DNA of 64,000 nt from the NCBI GenBank assembly GCA_905215475.1, contig CAJMPW010000002.1, positions 189,796 to 253,795 on the forward strand, given 5' to 3'. Positions 44,621-53,458 of the stretch are shown here, one piece after another. The position numbers were made by a program, and so were the translations under genes. This DNA is from CAG-103 sp905215475 (lineage in GTDB: Bacteria > Bacillota > Clostridia > Oscillospirales > Oscillospiraceae). Below the pieces are notes generated by a model. It made no database searches, was not told the origin of the DNA, and worked only from the letters and a program-made list of their open reading frames with translations. Position 1 is the first letter of the stretch; each line of letters starts with the position of its first letter.

Positions 44621-45537
44621 TGGAACAACGAACGATTCAGACACAGGAGAGCGCCGAGCGGATCGACGCTCTCCTCGCGCGCTCTTTGCCCGGGCTCACG
44701 CGCAGCGCCGCCCAGCGGCTGCTCGCGCAGGGCGCGGTGACGAAAGACGGCGCGCCCGTGAAGAAAAACTACAAAACCGTCCCCGGCGACACGTTTGTCG
44801 TGACGCTGCCGGATGCCGCGCCCTCGGAGCTCGTGGCGCAGGATCTGCCGCTGGACGTGGTGTACGAGGATGCGGATCTCATCGTCGTCAACAAGCCGCG
44901 CGGCATGGTCGTGCACCCCGCGCCCGGTCACGAGGACGGCACGCTCGTCAACGCCCTGCTCGCCCACTGCGGGGAGAGTCTCTCCGGCGTCGGCGGCGAG
45001 CGGCGGCCGGGCATCGTGCACCGCATCGACAAGGACACGTCGGGGCTGCTCGTCGCGGCGAAAAACGACTTCGCGCACCTCGCGCTCTCGGCGCAGCTTT
45101 CAGACCACACGATGGCGCGCACATATGAGGCCGTCGTCTGCGGCAATCTGCGCGACGATGCCGGCACGGTGGACGCGCCCATCGGCCGCCACCCGACCGA
45201 TCGCAAGCGCATGGCCGTGACGCAAAAAAACGCCCGCCGCGCCGTCACGCACTGGTCGGTCATCGCGCGCTACAACGGCTACACGCACATCCGCTGCGAG
45301 CTTGAGACCGGCCGCACGCACCAGATCCGCGTGCACATGGCGCACATCGGTCATCCCCTGCTCGGCGATCTCGTCTACGGGCATAAACGCCCGGAAAAGG
45401 GGCTGAGCGGACAGTGCCTGCACGCGCGTGCGCTGCGCTTCGTGCATCCGCGCACGGGCGAGCTCGTGACGTTCACCTGCCCGCTGCCGGAATATTTTCA
45501 GGACGTGCTGGCGCGCCTCGGCACGCCCATCGGCTGA
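44620..45537 (+). CDS. RluA/RluD-family pseudouridine synthase
   Basis: The 305-residue enzyme converts uridine to pseudouridine, probably in 23S rRNA. An N-terminal S4-like domain covers about residues 12-70. The catalytic motif HRIDKDTSG has the nucleophile D127, and the TGRTHQIRVHMAHIGHP segment lies near 230. Following lspA is the common Firmicute arrangement (YlyB type). The start overlaps the lspA stop, so the two are coupled. Confidence 0.93.
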   Translation: MEQRTIQTQESAERIDALLARSLPGLTRSAAQRLLAQGAVTKDGAPVKKNYKTVPGDTFVVTLPDAAPSELVAQDLPLDVVYEDADLIVVNKPRGMVVHPAPGHEDGTLVNALLAHCGESLSGVGGERRPGIVHRIDKDTSGLLVAAKNDFAHLALSAQLSDHTMARTYEAVVCGNLRDDAGTVDAPIGRHPTDRKRMAVTQKNARRAVTHWSVIARYNGYTHIRCELETGRTHQIRVHMAHIGHPLLGDLVYGHKRPEKGLSGQCLHARALRFVHPRTGELVTFTCPLPEYFQDVLARLGTPIG

Positions 45538-45555
45538 TCGGAAAGGAGCATTTTC

Positions 45556-46032
45556 ATGCGCAGAGCAGATCGCGAGATCACAGATTTTGACGAGCTCATC
45601 GCCGTCATGCGCGGGTGCGACGTGTGCCGCCTCGCATTGCACGACGAGCCGTATCCCTACATCCTGCCGCTGAACTTTGGCCTTGAGGCCGACGGCGAGA
45701 CCGTCCGGCTGTACTTTCACGGTGCGGATACCGGCACGAAGTATGACCTCATCGCCAGAAACCCGAACGCATCGTTCGAGATGGACCGCGGGCACGAGCT
45801 CATCCTCGACGACGAGCACGGCAACTGCACCATGACGTATGAGAGCGTCATCGGTCAGGGGCGCATCACCGTCGTGCCGGACAGCGGCAAGGAGCACGCG
45901 CTGCGTGCGCTCATGGCGCAGTACCGCGCGCCGGACTTCCCGTTTTCCACGGCGGTCATCCCGCGCACGACCGTGCTGTGCCTGACCGTGGAGCACATGA
46001 CGGGCAAGCGCCGGGTGAAAAAGCACGGCTGA
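45556..46032 (+). CDS. Pyridoxamine 5'-phosphate oxidase-like (NimA-related) flavoprotein
   Basis: This 158-residue protein has the split-barrel fold of PNPOx-like flavoproteins. It resembles the NimA group linked to nitroimidazole reduction, with the opening MRRADREITD and the YPYILPLNFG segment near 35. FHGADTGTKYDLIARNPN near 56 and a late LCLTVEHMTGKR segment also fit. FMN or heme binding is likely, and the physiological substrate is unknown. AAAGGAG precedes the ATG. Confidence 0.85.
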   Translation: MRRADREITDFDELIAVMRGCDVCRLALHDEPYPYILPLNFGLEADGETVRLYFHGADTGTKYDLIARNPNASFEMDRGHELILDDEHGNCTMTYESVIGQGRITVVPDSGKEHALRALMAQYRAPDFPFSTAVIPRTTVLCLTVEHMTGKRRVKKHG

Positions 46033-46050
46033 GCACACTTCCCCAAATAC

Positions 46051-46093
46051 GAGACCAGCCGCCGCAGGCATTTCCTGCGGCGGCTGGTCTTTT
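46051..46093 (+). terminator. Terminator after the NimA-like gene
   Basis: A 16-17 bp GC-rich stem (GACCAGCCGCCGCAGG and complement) is followed by TTTT. Confidence 0.9.
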
Positions 46094-46109
46094 GTCATAC
46101 TGCCGAAAA

Positions 46110-46727
46110 TCAGCGGATGAAATTGGTGAATGTGCGCGCTTCCGTCTCCGGGCGCGCAACGCCCGCCGCGTCACCGGCGGCGATGCACCGCACCAGCCAG
46201 AGCAGGTTGCGCGCGAGCTGGCGCATGGTCTGCAGCCCTTCCGCATCCTGCGCGGCGTCCTCCGGGCACGCACCGTACACCATCGGCCAGTATTGCGAGG
46301 AGACGACCGGCATGTTCGAGATCATCGGGTACTTGACCAGCTGATCGAGCGCCGCCGTTGTGCCCGCGCGGCGCGCCGAGACAACGCACGCGCAGGGCTT
46401 GTTTGCCCAGCCGTCGGAGGCATAAAACAGCCGGTCGCAAAAGGCCGACATCGCGCCGGAGATTCCGGCATAGTGCACCGGGGACGCGAGCACGAGCGCA
46501 TCGGCCGTCTCCATCGCGTCGATGGCATCGTTCACCAGTCCGCCGCGCACGCAGCGCCCGGTCGCACGGCAGCCGCCGCAGGCCACGCAGCCGCCCATCT
46601 GCTCGGCACCGACGGTCAGGATCTGCACCTCGGCACCGGCTGCGCGCAGCACCCGCTCCATTTCGTGCAGGGCGGTGTATGTGCAGCCGCGCGGATGCGG
46701 GCTGCCGTTGATCATGAGAATTTTCAT
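46110..46727 (-). CDS. NADPH-dependent FMN reductase / flavodoxin-like protein
   Basis: The 205-residue flavodoxin-fold protein begins MKILMINGSPHPRGCT, the phosphate-binding loop of the FMN_red family. CVACGGC near 49, a cysteine pair often seen in iron-sulfur flavoprotein relatives, and LASPVHYAGISG near 81 follow. It may pass electrons to quinones or small aromatic acceptors. GGGGTGAT precedes the ATG at 46727; longer in-frame extensions lack a site. Confidence 0.85.
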   Translation of the reverse strand: MKILMINGSPHPRGCTYTALHEMERVLRAAGAEVQILTVGAEQMGGCVACGGCRATGRCVRGGLVNDAIDAMETADALVLASPVHYAGISGAMSAFCDRLFYASDGWANKPCACVVSARRAGTTAALDQLVKYPMISNMPVVSSQYWPMVYGACPEDAAQDAEGLQTMRQLARNLLWLVRCIAAGDAAGVARPETEARTFTNFIR

Positions 46728-46799
46728 CGTATCACCCCACGCGCAGGATAGCACAAATCGCCGCGCAGCGCAAGCGTGCACGCAATGCCCCAAAACGCC

Positions 46800-46830
46800 T
46801 TGCGCGGCAGCAGTTTTTGCTGCCGCGCAA
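46800..46830. other. Isolated strong hairpin without U-tract
   Basis: A perfect 12-bp stem (TTGCGCGGCAGC and complement) with a seven-base loop. Neither strand has a T run after it. It lies between the flavodoxin-like gene and the dehydrogenase pseudogene, a stretch of about 190 bases with nothing else recognised. Confidence 0.5.
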
Positions 46831-46915
46831 AGAAAAAAGAAGGGACGTATGCCATGGAGTGTGAGGGGAAAAATGAAAGGAAGAAATGCGCATGGTGATA
46901 CGGGAAACATGACGC

Positions 46916-47385
46916 GCCGGGCGGCCGCAGACGCCGTGGATGGACGAGACCATGATGATGCGGCCGTACTGATTGGGCTTCATGGACTGGCGCACGACCT
47001 CGCGTCAGGTGAAGAACTGCCCGTTGAGGTCGGTGTTGATGACGTTGAGCCAGTACTCGTCCGTGAGCGTGGCCGGGTCACCGCCGCCCGGGATACCGGC
47101 GGCATTGACCAGAATGTCGATCTTGCCAAAATGCGCGACGACGTCGCTGACGCAGTCCGTGATGCTCTTGGAATCCTGCAGATCCATGTAATGCGGATAG
47201 ACCTTGACGCCGTATTCCGCCTAGATCTCCCTGGCGTTTTCATCCAGACGGTCGGTGCGGCGGGCAACGAGCGCGATGTCCGCGCCCGCGTTGGCCATCG
47301 CCTTGGCGAACTGAAGGCCGAGACCGGAGGAACCGCCGCAGCAGAACGCGACCTGGCCGGAAAGATCAAACAGATTGTTTTTCAT
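46916..47385 (-). pseudogene. Short-chain dehydrogenase/reductase pseudogene
   Basis: From ATG 47385 (AAGGAAGG upstream) the frame reads as an SDR: CCGGSSGLGLQFAKAMA at the cofactor site, then IDILVNAAGIPGG and later RIIMVSSIHGV. A TAG at 47221-47223 and a TGA at 47005-47007 interrupt it. The sequence stops matching near 46916, before the catalytic YxxxK and C-terminus. The gene is therefore dead. Its SDR subfamily differs from the fragment at 48883-49521, so they are not two halves of one gene. Confidence 0.85.
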
Positions 47386-47421
47386 AATAAAACCTTCCTT
47401 TTATAAAAAAATCAGTATGGT

Positions 47422-48879
47422 TTAGAAGAACCAGCAGTTTTCGTAGGCGCTGAGCGTGGCATCGGCCATCGTGCCGCCCTTGTTTGCGTCGCCGACAAAG
47501 ACGACCTTGTCGAACGCATCCTTGAGCTGCTGCTCGTAGCTCTTGTCGGGACGATTGCCGAGCGCCATGATGACGATATCGGCCGGACGGGTGACGACCT
47601 CGCCGGTGTCGGTCTTCCTGAGCTCGACCGCGCCGTCGGTCACGCCGGCAATGGCATGCTCGGTCAGGACCTCCACGCCGCTCTCGGCGAGCAGGGACAG
47701 CAGCTTGTAGCGCGCCGTGCGGTAGATCGTGACACCGACCTCCTTCTGCATCTCAACGACCGTGACCTTGTTGTTGTCGCACAGGAAGTGCGCGACCTCA
47801 AGGCCGACATGGCCGCCGCCGATGACGACGATGTTCTTGCCCTCGAAGGAGACGCGGCGCAAAAGTACATCCTCGATATAATAAACGTTGCTGCGGTCCA
47901 CACCGGGAATGTTCGGCACGATCTGATCGCCGCCGCAGGCGACGACGACGCCGTAGGGATCGAGCGCGCGCAGCGTCTCGACCGTGGCGGGCGTGTTCAG
48001 GCGCACCTCGATGTGGTACTCCTTCATCTCGGCCTTCATGGTCTCGATGAGCTCGGCCACCATACCCTTGCACGGCGCTTTCGAGGCCAGCACGGCGCTG
48101 CCGCCGAGATGGTCACGGCTCTCGAAAATGACCGGGTAATAGCCGCGCTTTTTCAGCAGGAGCGCAGCCTGCATACCGCCGGGGCCGCCGCCCACGACCG
48201 CGACCGTGCGGCCGGCACCGGTCTTGACCAGATTCTCGTCGCCGTAGACCGTGGCGCGGCCGGTGACGGGGTTGATGGCGCAGTGCAGGTTCTTGCCCGC
48301 GACGACGGATTTGTTGCAGTTCATGCAGCCGAGGCACTTGCGGATAAGATCCTCGCGGCCGGCCATGGCCTTTTTGACCACCTCGGGATCAGCCAGCTGC
48401 ATGCGGGACATGCCGACAAAGTCACTCACGCCCTCCTGCAGGAAGCGCTCGGCCGTCTCGGGGTGCTTGATGGTGTTGACGGCGATGACAGGCACGTGCA
48501 CAGCGGCCTTGATGGTCTTGGCCAGATCCTTTCTCCAACCCTCGGGGCTGTAGCACGGCTCGATCATGGTCGGTGCGCTGGCATACACGCCGCAGGACAC
48601 ATTGAAGTAATCCACATACGGCTCGAGGTATTTGGCGATCTCGGTGCAGGCAGCGAGATCGTTGCCGCCCTCGACGAAGTCATTGCCGTTGATGCGCGCG
48701 CCGACGACGAAATCACGGCTGACGGCGGCGCGGATGCCGGTGAGGATGCGCACGAGGAAGCGGCAGCGGTTTTCCATGCTTCCGCCGTATTCGTCGGTGC
48801 GCTTGTTGGTGTAAGGGCTCAAAAACTGCTGCACGAGATAGCCGTGCGCCGCATGGACCTCGACACCGTCGGCACCGGC
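47422..48879 (-). pseudogene. 2-enoate reductase-like old yellow enzyme, N-terminally truncated
   Basis: The 485 residues are the C-terminal three quarters of an FMN/4Fe-4S/FAD reductase of the 2-enoate reductase group. They include the barrel part AGADGVEVHAAHGYLVQQF and the cluster cysteines CLGCMNC. VAVVGGGPGGMQAALLL and VVIGGGHVGLEVA are the dinucleotide sites, and the natural C-terminus is present. About 170 N-terminal residues, the start and the promoter are missing. At about 48880 the reading meets the plus-strand dehydrogenase fragment head to head. No start codon with a ribosome site is seen, so it is probably silent. Confidence 0.85.
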
Positions 48880-48882
48880 CAG

Positions 48883-49521
48883 CTCGATCTGATGTTCGCC
48901 AACGCCGGCATCGCCACCGGCGGCTGGGTCTACAACCATCCGCCTCAGGACTGGGCCTGGGCCATGAACACGAACGTGCTCGGCCTGACCTATTACGTGC
49001 ACGAGGTGCTGCCCATCTTCAAGCAGCAGGGCACGCCCTGCCACTTCCTGTTCACCGCATCCATCGCCGGCCTGATCACCGGCCTGCGCTACAATACGGC
49101 CTACCTTGCGAGCAAGCATGCCGCCGTCTGCATCGCGGAGGCCGTGCGCGACCTCGCCGAGAACGACCCCGACTACAGCATGATGGGTGTGAGCGTGTTC
49201 TGTCCCGAATATGTGCACACGAACATCCACAACAGCGAAGATCACCGCCCGGCCGACTACAGCGTCCCGTGCGACCCGTTCTACGCCACCGACAGCTACT
49301 GGGATTACCGCCGCCTGTTCGACAGCAACATCCCCGTCAAGGGCATGAACCCCGCCTTCGTCGGCCCGTACCTGTTCGAGGCCGTCGAGGAGAACCACAT
49401 GTACAAGGTGCCGCATATGCACACCCACGAGCAGATCCGCGCACGCCATAGACGCATCGAGTCCAACCTTGAGCGCGAGGAAGCGCTGCACGAGAAATAC
49501 GCCCCGCTGCAGAAATACTGA
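48883..49521 (+). pseudogene. Short-chain dehydrogenase/reductase, N-terminally truncated
   Basis: The 212 residues run from LDLMFANAGI (the NAG motif, normally near residue 85-90) through SIAGLITGL and the catalytic YLASK to an unusual long C-terminal part ending in LHEKYAPLQKY. The cofactor-binding N-terminus is gone: the sequence begins abruptly at the joint with the minus-strand reductase. The last part, from 49431, is repeated at 60461. An internal ATG at 48892 has no good ribosome site. Confidence 0.85.
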
Positions 49522-49634
49522 TCCGATCCCTTTCTTTTCGCAACACCCCAAAAGCCCCGCCGGTTTTCCGGCGGGGCTTTCGCGATTTCGGTCCGGTTTC
49601 TATCCCTGCTCACAGCTCCTGCAGCATGAGGGAA
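49431..49634 (+). repeat. 204-bp direct repeat flanking the island, left copy
   Basis: It holds the last 30 codons of the dehydrogenase, a bidirectional terminator and the last codons of the anti-sigma gene in reverse. It matches 60461-60664 with three mismatches (positions 49581, 49590, 49601). Confidence 0.95.
49551..49580 (+). terminator. Terminator after the dehydrogenase fragment (left copy)
   Basis: A 13-bp stem (AAAGCCCCGCCGG and complement) around a short TTTT loop, ending in TTT. An identical hairpin lies at 60581-60610. Confidence 0.85.
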
Positions 49635-49686
49635 GATAATGTACAATAAGTTGCGCAAATTGAAAATCGCATAAAAGAAGACATAG

Positions 49687-50048
49687 CATGCAGGCTCTGG
49701 TAGAATGAAGTTACCGCACACCATTCTGAAAGGAGACAGCAAACTATGTCCGAGAATTGTACAGAGGAAACGCTGACCTACTGCACTTTTCCCAGCGAAC
49801 ACTGGACGCGCATCCGTACCAACAACGTGATCGAGCGGCTGAACCGAGAGATCCGTCGGCGGACGCGCGTGATGGGGACGTTCCCTGACGGCAACTCCGC
49901 CCTGATGCTGGTCTGCGCCCGACTTCGCCACGCGGCGGGCACCAGTGGGGCTGCAAGAAATACATGAACACGAAGCATTTGAAGGCAGCTTTGGACGACG
50001 CCCCCATTGCCGGCTGACTTCATTCAGCCAGAGCCTGCAAATACATTT
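49687..50048 (+). mobile_element. IS256-family element remnant with inverted ends
   Basis: Only the C-terminal part of an IS256-type (mutator) transposase remains, from 49746: EHWTRIRTNNVIERLNRE, then GTFPDGNSALMLVCARLRH. A one-base deletion near 49940 shifts the frame, and the rest continues in another frame to a stop at 50015-50017 (KKYMNTKHLKAALDDAPIAG). Imperfect inverted ends lie at about 49690-49711 (GCAGGCTCTGGTAGAATGAAG) and 50020-50042. The transposase body is deleted, so the element cannot move itself. Confidence 0.8.
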
Positions 50049-50103
50049 GCGCATAAATCTTGACGGGACCGGCTAAACCTCACCTATACTCGTCTTCTAC
50101 AGC

Positions 50104-50158
50104 AAAAAATCGGTGCAGACCTTGAATTTCTGAACATACAGGTTCAAGTGTCTGCACC
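50104..50158 (-). terminator. Terminator of the island's sugar operon
   Basis: On the minus strand a 15-bp stem (GGTGCAGAC, one bulge, CTTGAA with complement) is followed by six T, about 12 bases after the ribokinase stop. Confidence 0.85.
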
Positions 50159-50169
50159 TTTTCAAATCA

Positions 50170-51093
50170 TTACTTGTTTAGCGCTGCCATAATCTCTTCT
50201 TTATAAGGCATCGCCGGTGCTGTGCCGAGCTTTTCGACCGCCAGTCCGCCGGTTACATTGCCGTATATAAGCGCAGCTTCAAAGCTCATTCCCGCCGCAA
50301 GCGCCGCAGTAAAGCCGCCGTTAAAGGCATCACCTGCTCCCGTTGTATCAACAACATTTACCTGAATCGGCGCACCGGTAAACTCAGACTGTGCATTTTT
50401 GGCATAATAGCCCTTGTTTCCGAGCGTGATGACAACATTCTTAACTCCCTTGCCGAGAAGAACATCTGCCGCCTTTGCGGCGCTCTCATAACCGGTAACT
50501 GCAATGCCTGTTATGATTTCTGCTTCTGTTTCGTTGGGGGTGATGTAATCAATGCCGTTCAACACCTCATCAGGCAGCTTTCTTGCCGGTGCAGGATTAA
50601 AAACAGTAGTCACACCTGCCTGCTTTGCCATATCAAGCACCTTGTAGGTAGCCTCCGGATTTGTTTCAAGCTGGCAGAGAACCGTTCCCGCTGAGGCGAC
50701 AGTTTCTTTAAGCGCCTGAACCTCCTCGGGCTTGAACTCTCCGCAGGCACCGATAATTACAATGATTTCGTTCTGTCCAGTAGCTTCGTTTACGATTATC
50801 AGTGCAGCACCTGTGTCAGAATTTTTATCAACAATGATTTTTGAGGAATCGATTCCCTCTTTGTCATAGAAATTAAGTGCCAGCTTTCCGAAGTCGTCCT
50901 CACCGAGTCTGGTTACAAGTGTTACATCGCCTCCGGCTCGCTTTGCAGCTACCGCCTGGTTGGAGCCCTTTCCTCCCGGTCCGCTTTTGAAGGACACACC
51001 CATTACCGTTTCGCCCTCTGTGGGAAACTTAGGGGTTCTGCCGGTAAGGTCAGTTACATAGCTGCCAAACACTACTATCTTTTTGTTTTCCAT
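50170..51093 (-). CDS. Ribokinase-like PfkB sugar kinase
   Basis: The 307-residue PfkB-family kinase has the substrate motif GPGGKGSNQA near residue 39. NPAPARKLP near 171, TPNETEAE near 186 and the ATP/catalytic signature DTTGAGDAFNGG near 249 follow. The set matches ribokinase. With deoC in the same operon, its substrate may be 2-deoxyribose (deoxyribokinase type) as well as ribose. AAAAGGAG precedes the ATG. It is the last gene of the island operon. Confidence 0.88.
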   Translation of the reverse strand: MENKKIVVFGSYVTDLTGRTPKFPTEGETVMGVSFKSGPGGKGSNQAVAAKRAGGDVTLVTRLGEDDFGKLALNFYDKEGIDSSKIIVDKNSDTGAALIIVNEATGQNEIIVIIGACGEFKPEEVQALKETVASAGTVLCQLETNPEATYKVLDMAKQAGVTTVFNPAPARKLPDEVLNGIDYITPNETEAEIITGIAVTGYESAAKAADVLLGKGVKNVVITLGNKGYYAKNAQSEFTGAPIQVNVVDTTGAGDAFNGGFTAALAAGMSFEAALIYGNVTGGLAVEKLGTAPAMPYKEEIMAALNK

Positions 51094-51132
51094 TGCTTTT
51101 CTCCTTTTGCTGACACGCTGCAGCTATCACAA

Positions 51133-53235
51133 TTATATCTGAATATCGAACATTTCGTAAAGGTCAAGTCTGTCAATGTGCAGAACAAGCTTGCCGTCTG
51201 AATACTCAAAGCCCATTTCCCTGCCGTCTGATACGCGGGTTATCTTTGCAGGCTTTTCCGTCCTTATGCAGATATTGAAGTCAAATACCGGCAGAACCTC
51301 ATCTGCGTACTGCAGGTTGATTGCAGACAGATATTTGCCCTCTTCATCCCCCCACAGCTGATACTCAACCACATACGGCGTATCGTCTGAAGCGAAGCTC
51401 ATCTCAGGCACATACTTCTTTACAAATGATGTGAATACCTTTCTGGGCTGTGTCAGGCTTGTGTTCTCAAAGGGTGCACATACCCATATTATCTTGCCCT
51501 TGCCGACCTCTGCTTCCATCATTGCAGGGTAGTCTGTTGCGATTCCGGGTGGGTCTGAGTGCATGGATGCACTCTCATTGCGCGGGTCATTCGGGTCCGC
51601 TTCCACCTGAAGCTCGAGGTCTGCACATACCAGGAATGTGCTTGCCTGCAGTGAATACGGCAGCGTCAGCTTTGCAAGCACCTTGCCGTTCGTTGCTCCT
51701 TCAAGAATATACGCACTGTCGTACACTGTCAAAGGATATTTTCTGCTGTACTCACCAAACAGCGATGCCACCTCATCCTCGGGGGCAATATAGGTGATTG
51801 TTTCGTCGGTACGTCCCGTTATCTTTCCGCCGAAAATCTCCTCAACCAGAGGCTGTGCGCTGTGACCGCTGATATACGCTATGCCGCCGTCTTCGACATA
51901 AGCCTTCAGCTCAGACATATTTTCCTTGCTCATATTGGGCGCATCGCTCACTATAAGCATTTTTGCTTTGCCCCACTGCTCAGGGTGGAAGCTGGTATAC
52001 ACGCTGTAAGGTATATGCGCTCTCTGCAGCGTTTCGCTGACATTGATGCTGCTGTCAAGATGCGGTATTGCCCTGCTGATGTGCTTGCTCTCAGAGATGT
52101 CCATAGGCGGCGTCTCCTCGTCGTACTTGCCGTGCAGATTGAAGTATATGCCTATATCCGTGCAGGGCTTGCCCTTTGAGAAATACTTTTCAAACCTTGC
52201 CGCATCATCATATACATTCTTAAGGCGGCTGTACACCAACGGTTCATATGTGCCGGTCATATCCACTGCGTCAACAAATATGTTGCTGCCGTGATTGATA
52301 AATGACAGCATTGCATGGAGCTTCATCATTACCTCGGATTTAATAGTGGTATGCTCGTCAAGAGACGGCTCGCACCTTGAGGTAGTATAGTTGAACGGCA
52401 GATTGGGCGTCATATTGTAGTACATTTTGCAGGCAAAGGTCTGCTGAGAAAAACCGCCGTACAAATCGCCGGAAACTGCATCGCTTGCAATCGTGGCATT
52501 CTCGGTTACGCCCATCATCCAGCTTCCCGGCATGGTGGAGTTCTGCATTTCGACAACTGCGCCGGGATTGACCATCTTGACGGAGTCGTAGATGTACTGC
52601 ATATAGTCCTGCAGCCACTCCTCGCGCTTGCGCTGGAAAAGCTTCCAACGTTCGTCCTTCCAATTTACAATTCTCGGCATTTCTCCGCCGACTTCCTTTT
52701 CCCATCTTGCTCTGCAATTGTCGCAGTAACATACTGTGGGCCAGAAGGTCATATCCGCAAAGAACGCCTCATAGGGACCTACATATTCAGTGAAATCTGC
52801 AATCTGGTCTCTGCAGAACTTTTTGTAGCCCTCGCTGTTCGGACAGCAAAGGCCGAATCTTCTGCCCTTGTCGCGCGAATAGTTGCCGTCTATGTCCTTA
52901 ATTCTCCACTCGGGATGGTGGTCATATGCCCAGTTGTTATAAATCATGCTGAAGTATACATCAACATCCATTCCGCCCTTGTGCATTTCATCGTACAGCC
53001 TTTTGAATGCATCTTCATTTCCGATGAGACCCGGGTGCATTTCGCCAACCTTTGTAGGCCAGTAGGAATAGCCGTAATGGGACTGAATGTACATCATCCC
53101 CGCCTCAGCACCTGTTGAGATAATGTCCTTAGCAAGAGCCTCCGGGTCAAACTGCTTAAGGAATTCGTCTCTCGTTACATTTACATGCATATCAAGAGAG
53201 TATTTCTTATATTTATCAGAATATCTGAATGCCAT
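51133..53235 (-). CDS. GHL6-like glycoside hydrolase with beta-galactosidase trimerisation-type domain
   Basis: This 700-residue protein has no signal peptide, so it is cytoplasmic. The N-terminal half (to about 370) looks like a TIM-barrel hydrolase of the GHL6/fucosidase-like type: HVNVTRDEFLKQFDPEALAK near 17, HYGYSYWPTKVGEMHPGL near 54, FFADMTFWPTVCYCDNCRARW near 158. The middle part (about 390-600) resembles the GH42 trimerisation domain, and a beta-domain ends it. The substrate is unknown; context with an importer, kinase and DeoC suggests a pentoside or nucleoside-like compound. AAAGGAG precedes the ATG. A broken second copy of its 3' end lies just upstream. Confidence 0.65.
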   Translation of the reverse strand: MAFRYSDKYKKYSLDMHVNVTRDEFLKQFDPEALAKDIISTGAEAGMMYIQSHYGYSYWPTKVGEMHPGLIGNEDAFKRLYDEMHKGGMDVDVYFSMIYNNWAYDHHPEWRIKDIDGNYSRDKGRRFGLCCPNSEGYKKFCRDQIADFTEYVGPYEAFFADMTFWPTVCYCDNCRARWEKEVGGEMPRIVNWKDERWKLFQRKREEWLQDYMQYIYDSVKMVNPGAVVEMQNSTMPGSWMMGVTENATIASDAVSGDLYGGFSQQTFACKMYYNMTPNLPFNYTTSRCEPSLDEHTTIKSEVMMKLHAMLSFINHGSNIFVDAVDMTGTYEPLVYSRLKNVYDDAARFEKYFSKGKPCTDIGIYFNLHGKYDEETPPMDISESKHISRAIPHLDSSINVSETLQRAHIPYSVYTSFHPEQWGKAKMLIVSDAPNMSKENMSELKAYVEDGGIAYISGHSAQPLVEEIFGGKITGRTDETITYIAPEDEVASLFGEYSRKYPLTVYDSAYILEGATNGKVLAKLTLPYSLQASTFLVCADLELQVEADPNDPRNESASMHSDPPGIATDYPAMMEAEVGKGKIIWVCAPFENTSLTQPRKVFTSFVKKYVPEMSFASDDTPYVVEYQLWGDEEGKYLSAINLQYADEVLPVFDFNICIRTEKPAKITRVSDGREMGFEYSDGKLVLHIDRLDLYEMFDIQI

Positions 53236-53253
53236 GATCGCGCTCCTTTATTT

Positions 53254-53372
53254 TATATCTGAATATCGAACATTTCGTAAAGGTCAAGTCTGTCAATGTG
53301 CAGAACAAGCTTGCCGTCTGAATACGCAAAGCCCATTTCCCTGCCATCTGATACGCGGGTTATCTTTCCGCC
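53254..53372 (-). pseudogene. 3'-end fragment of a second GHL6-like gene
   Basis: The bases repeat 51133-51250 almost exactly, including the stop and the codons for LVLHIDRLDLYEMFDIQI, with a few changes such as TACGCA for TACTCA. It is the tail of a former tandem paralogue whose body was deleted. The break is near 53372. Confidence 0.9.
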
Positions 53373-53424
53373 AAATCCTGTAAGCTGCGTCTTTTTATGC
53401 TTTTTTCAATTTGCGCAAGTTTTT

Positions 53425-53458
53425 GAAAGAGCCTAATTGAACTCAATTAGGCTCTTTT
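53425..53458 (-). terminator. Hairpin at the end of the second permease gene
   Basis: On the minus strand AAGAGCCTAATTGA and its complement pair around a short loop; the arms include the last codons and stop of the permease. The T tract is weak, so partial readthrough to the hydrolase is likely. Confidence 0.65.

Noticed and set aside
47656..48882. The plus-strand extension of the dehydrogenase frame upstream of 48883
   Set aside because: It reads through the antisense of the reductase gene; only the part from 48883 resembles an SDR.
48880..49551. The minus-strand upstream extension of the reductase frame
   Set aside because: It is the antisense of the dehydrogenase fragment and lacks the FMN-barrel N-terminus.
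49746..49967. A 73-residue intact small protein
   Set aside because: Its sequence is the C-terminal part of an IS256-type transposase, frameshifted near its end, so it is a remnant.
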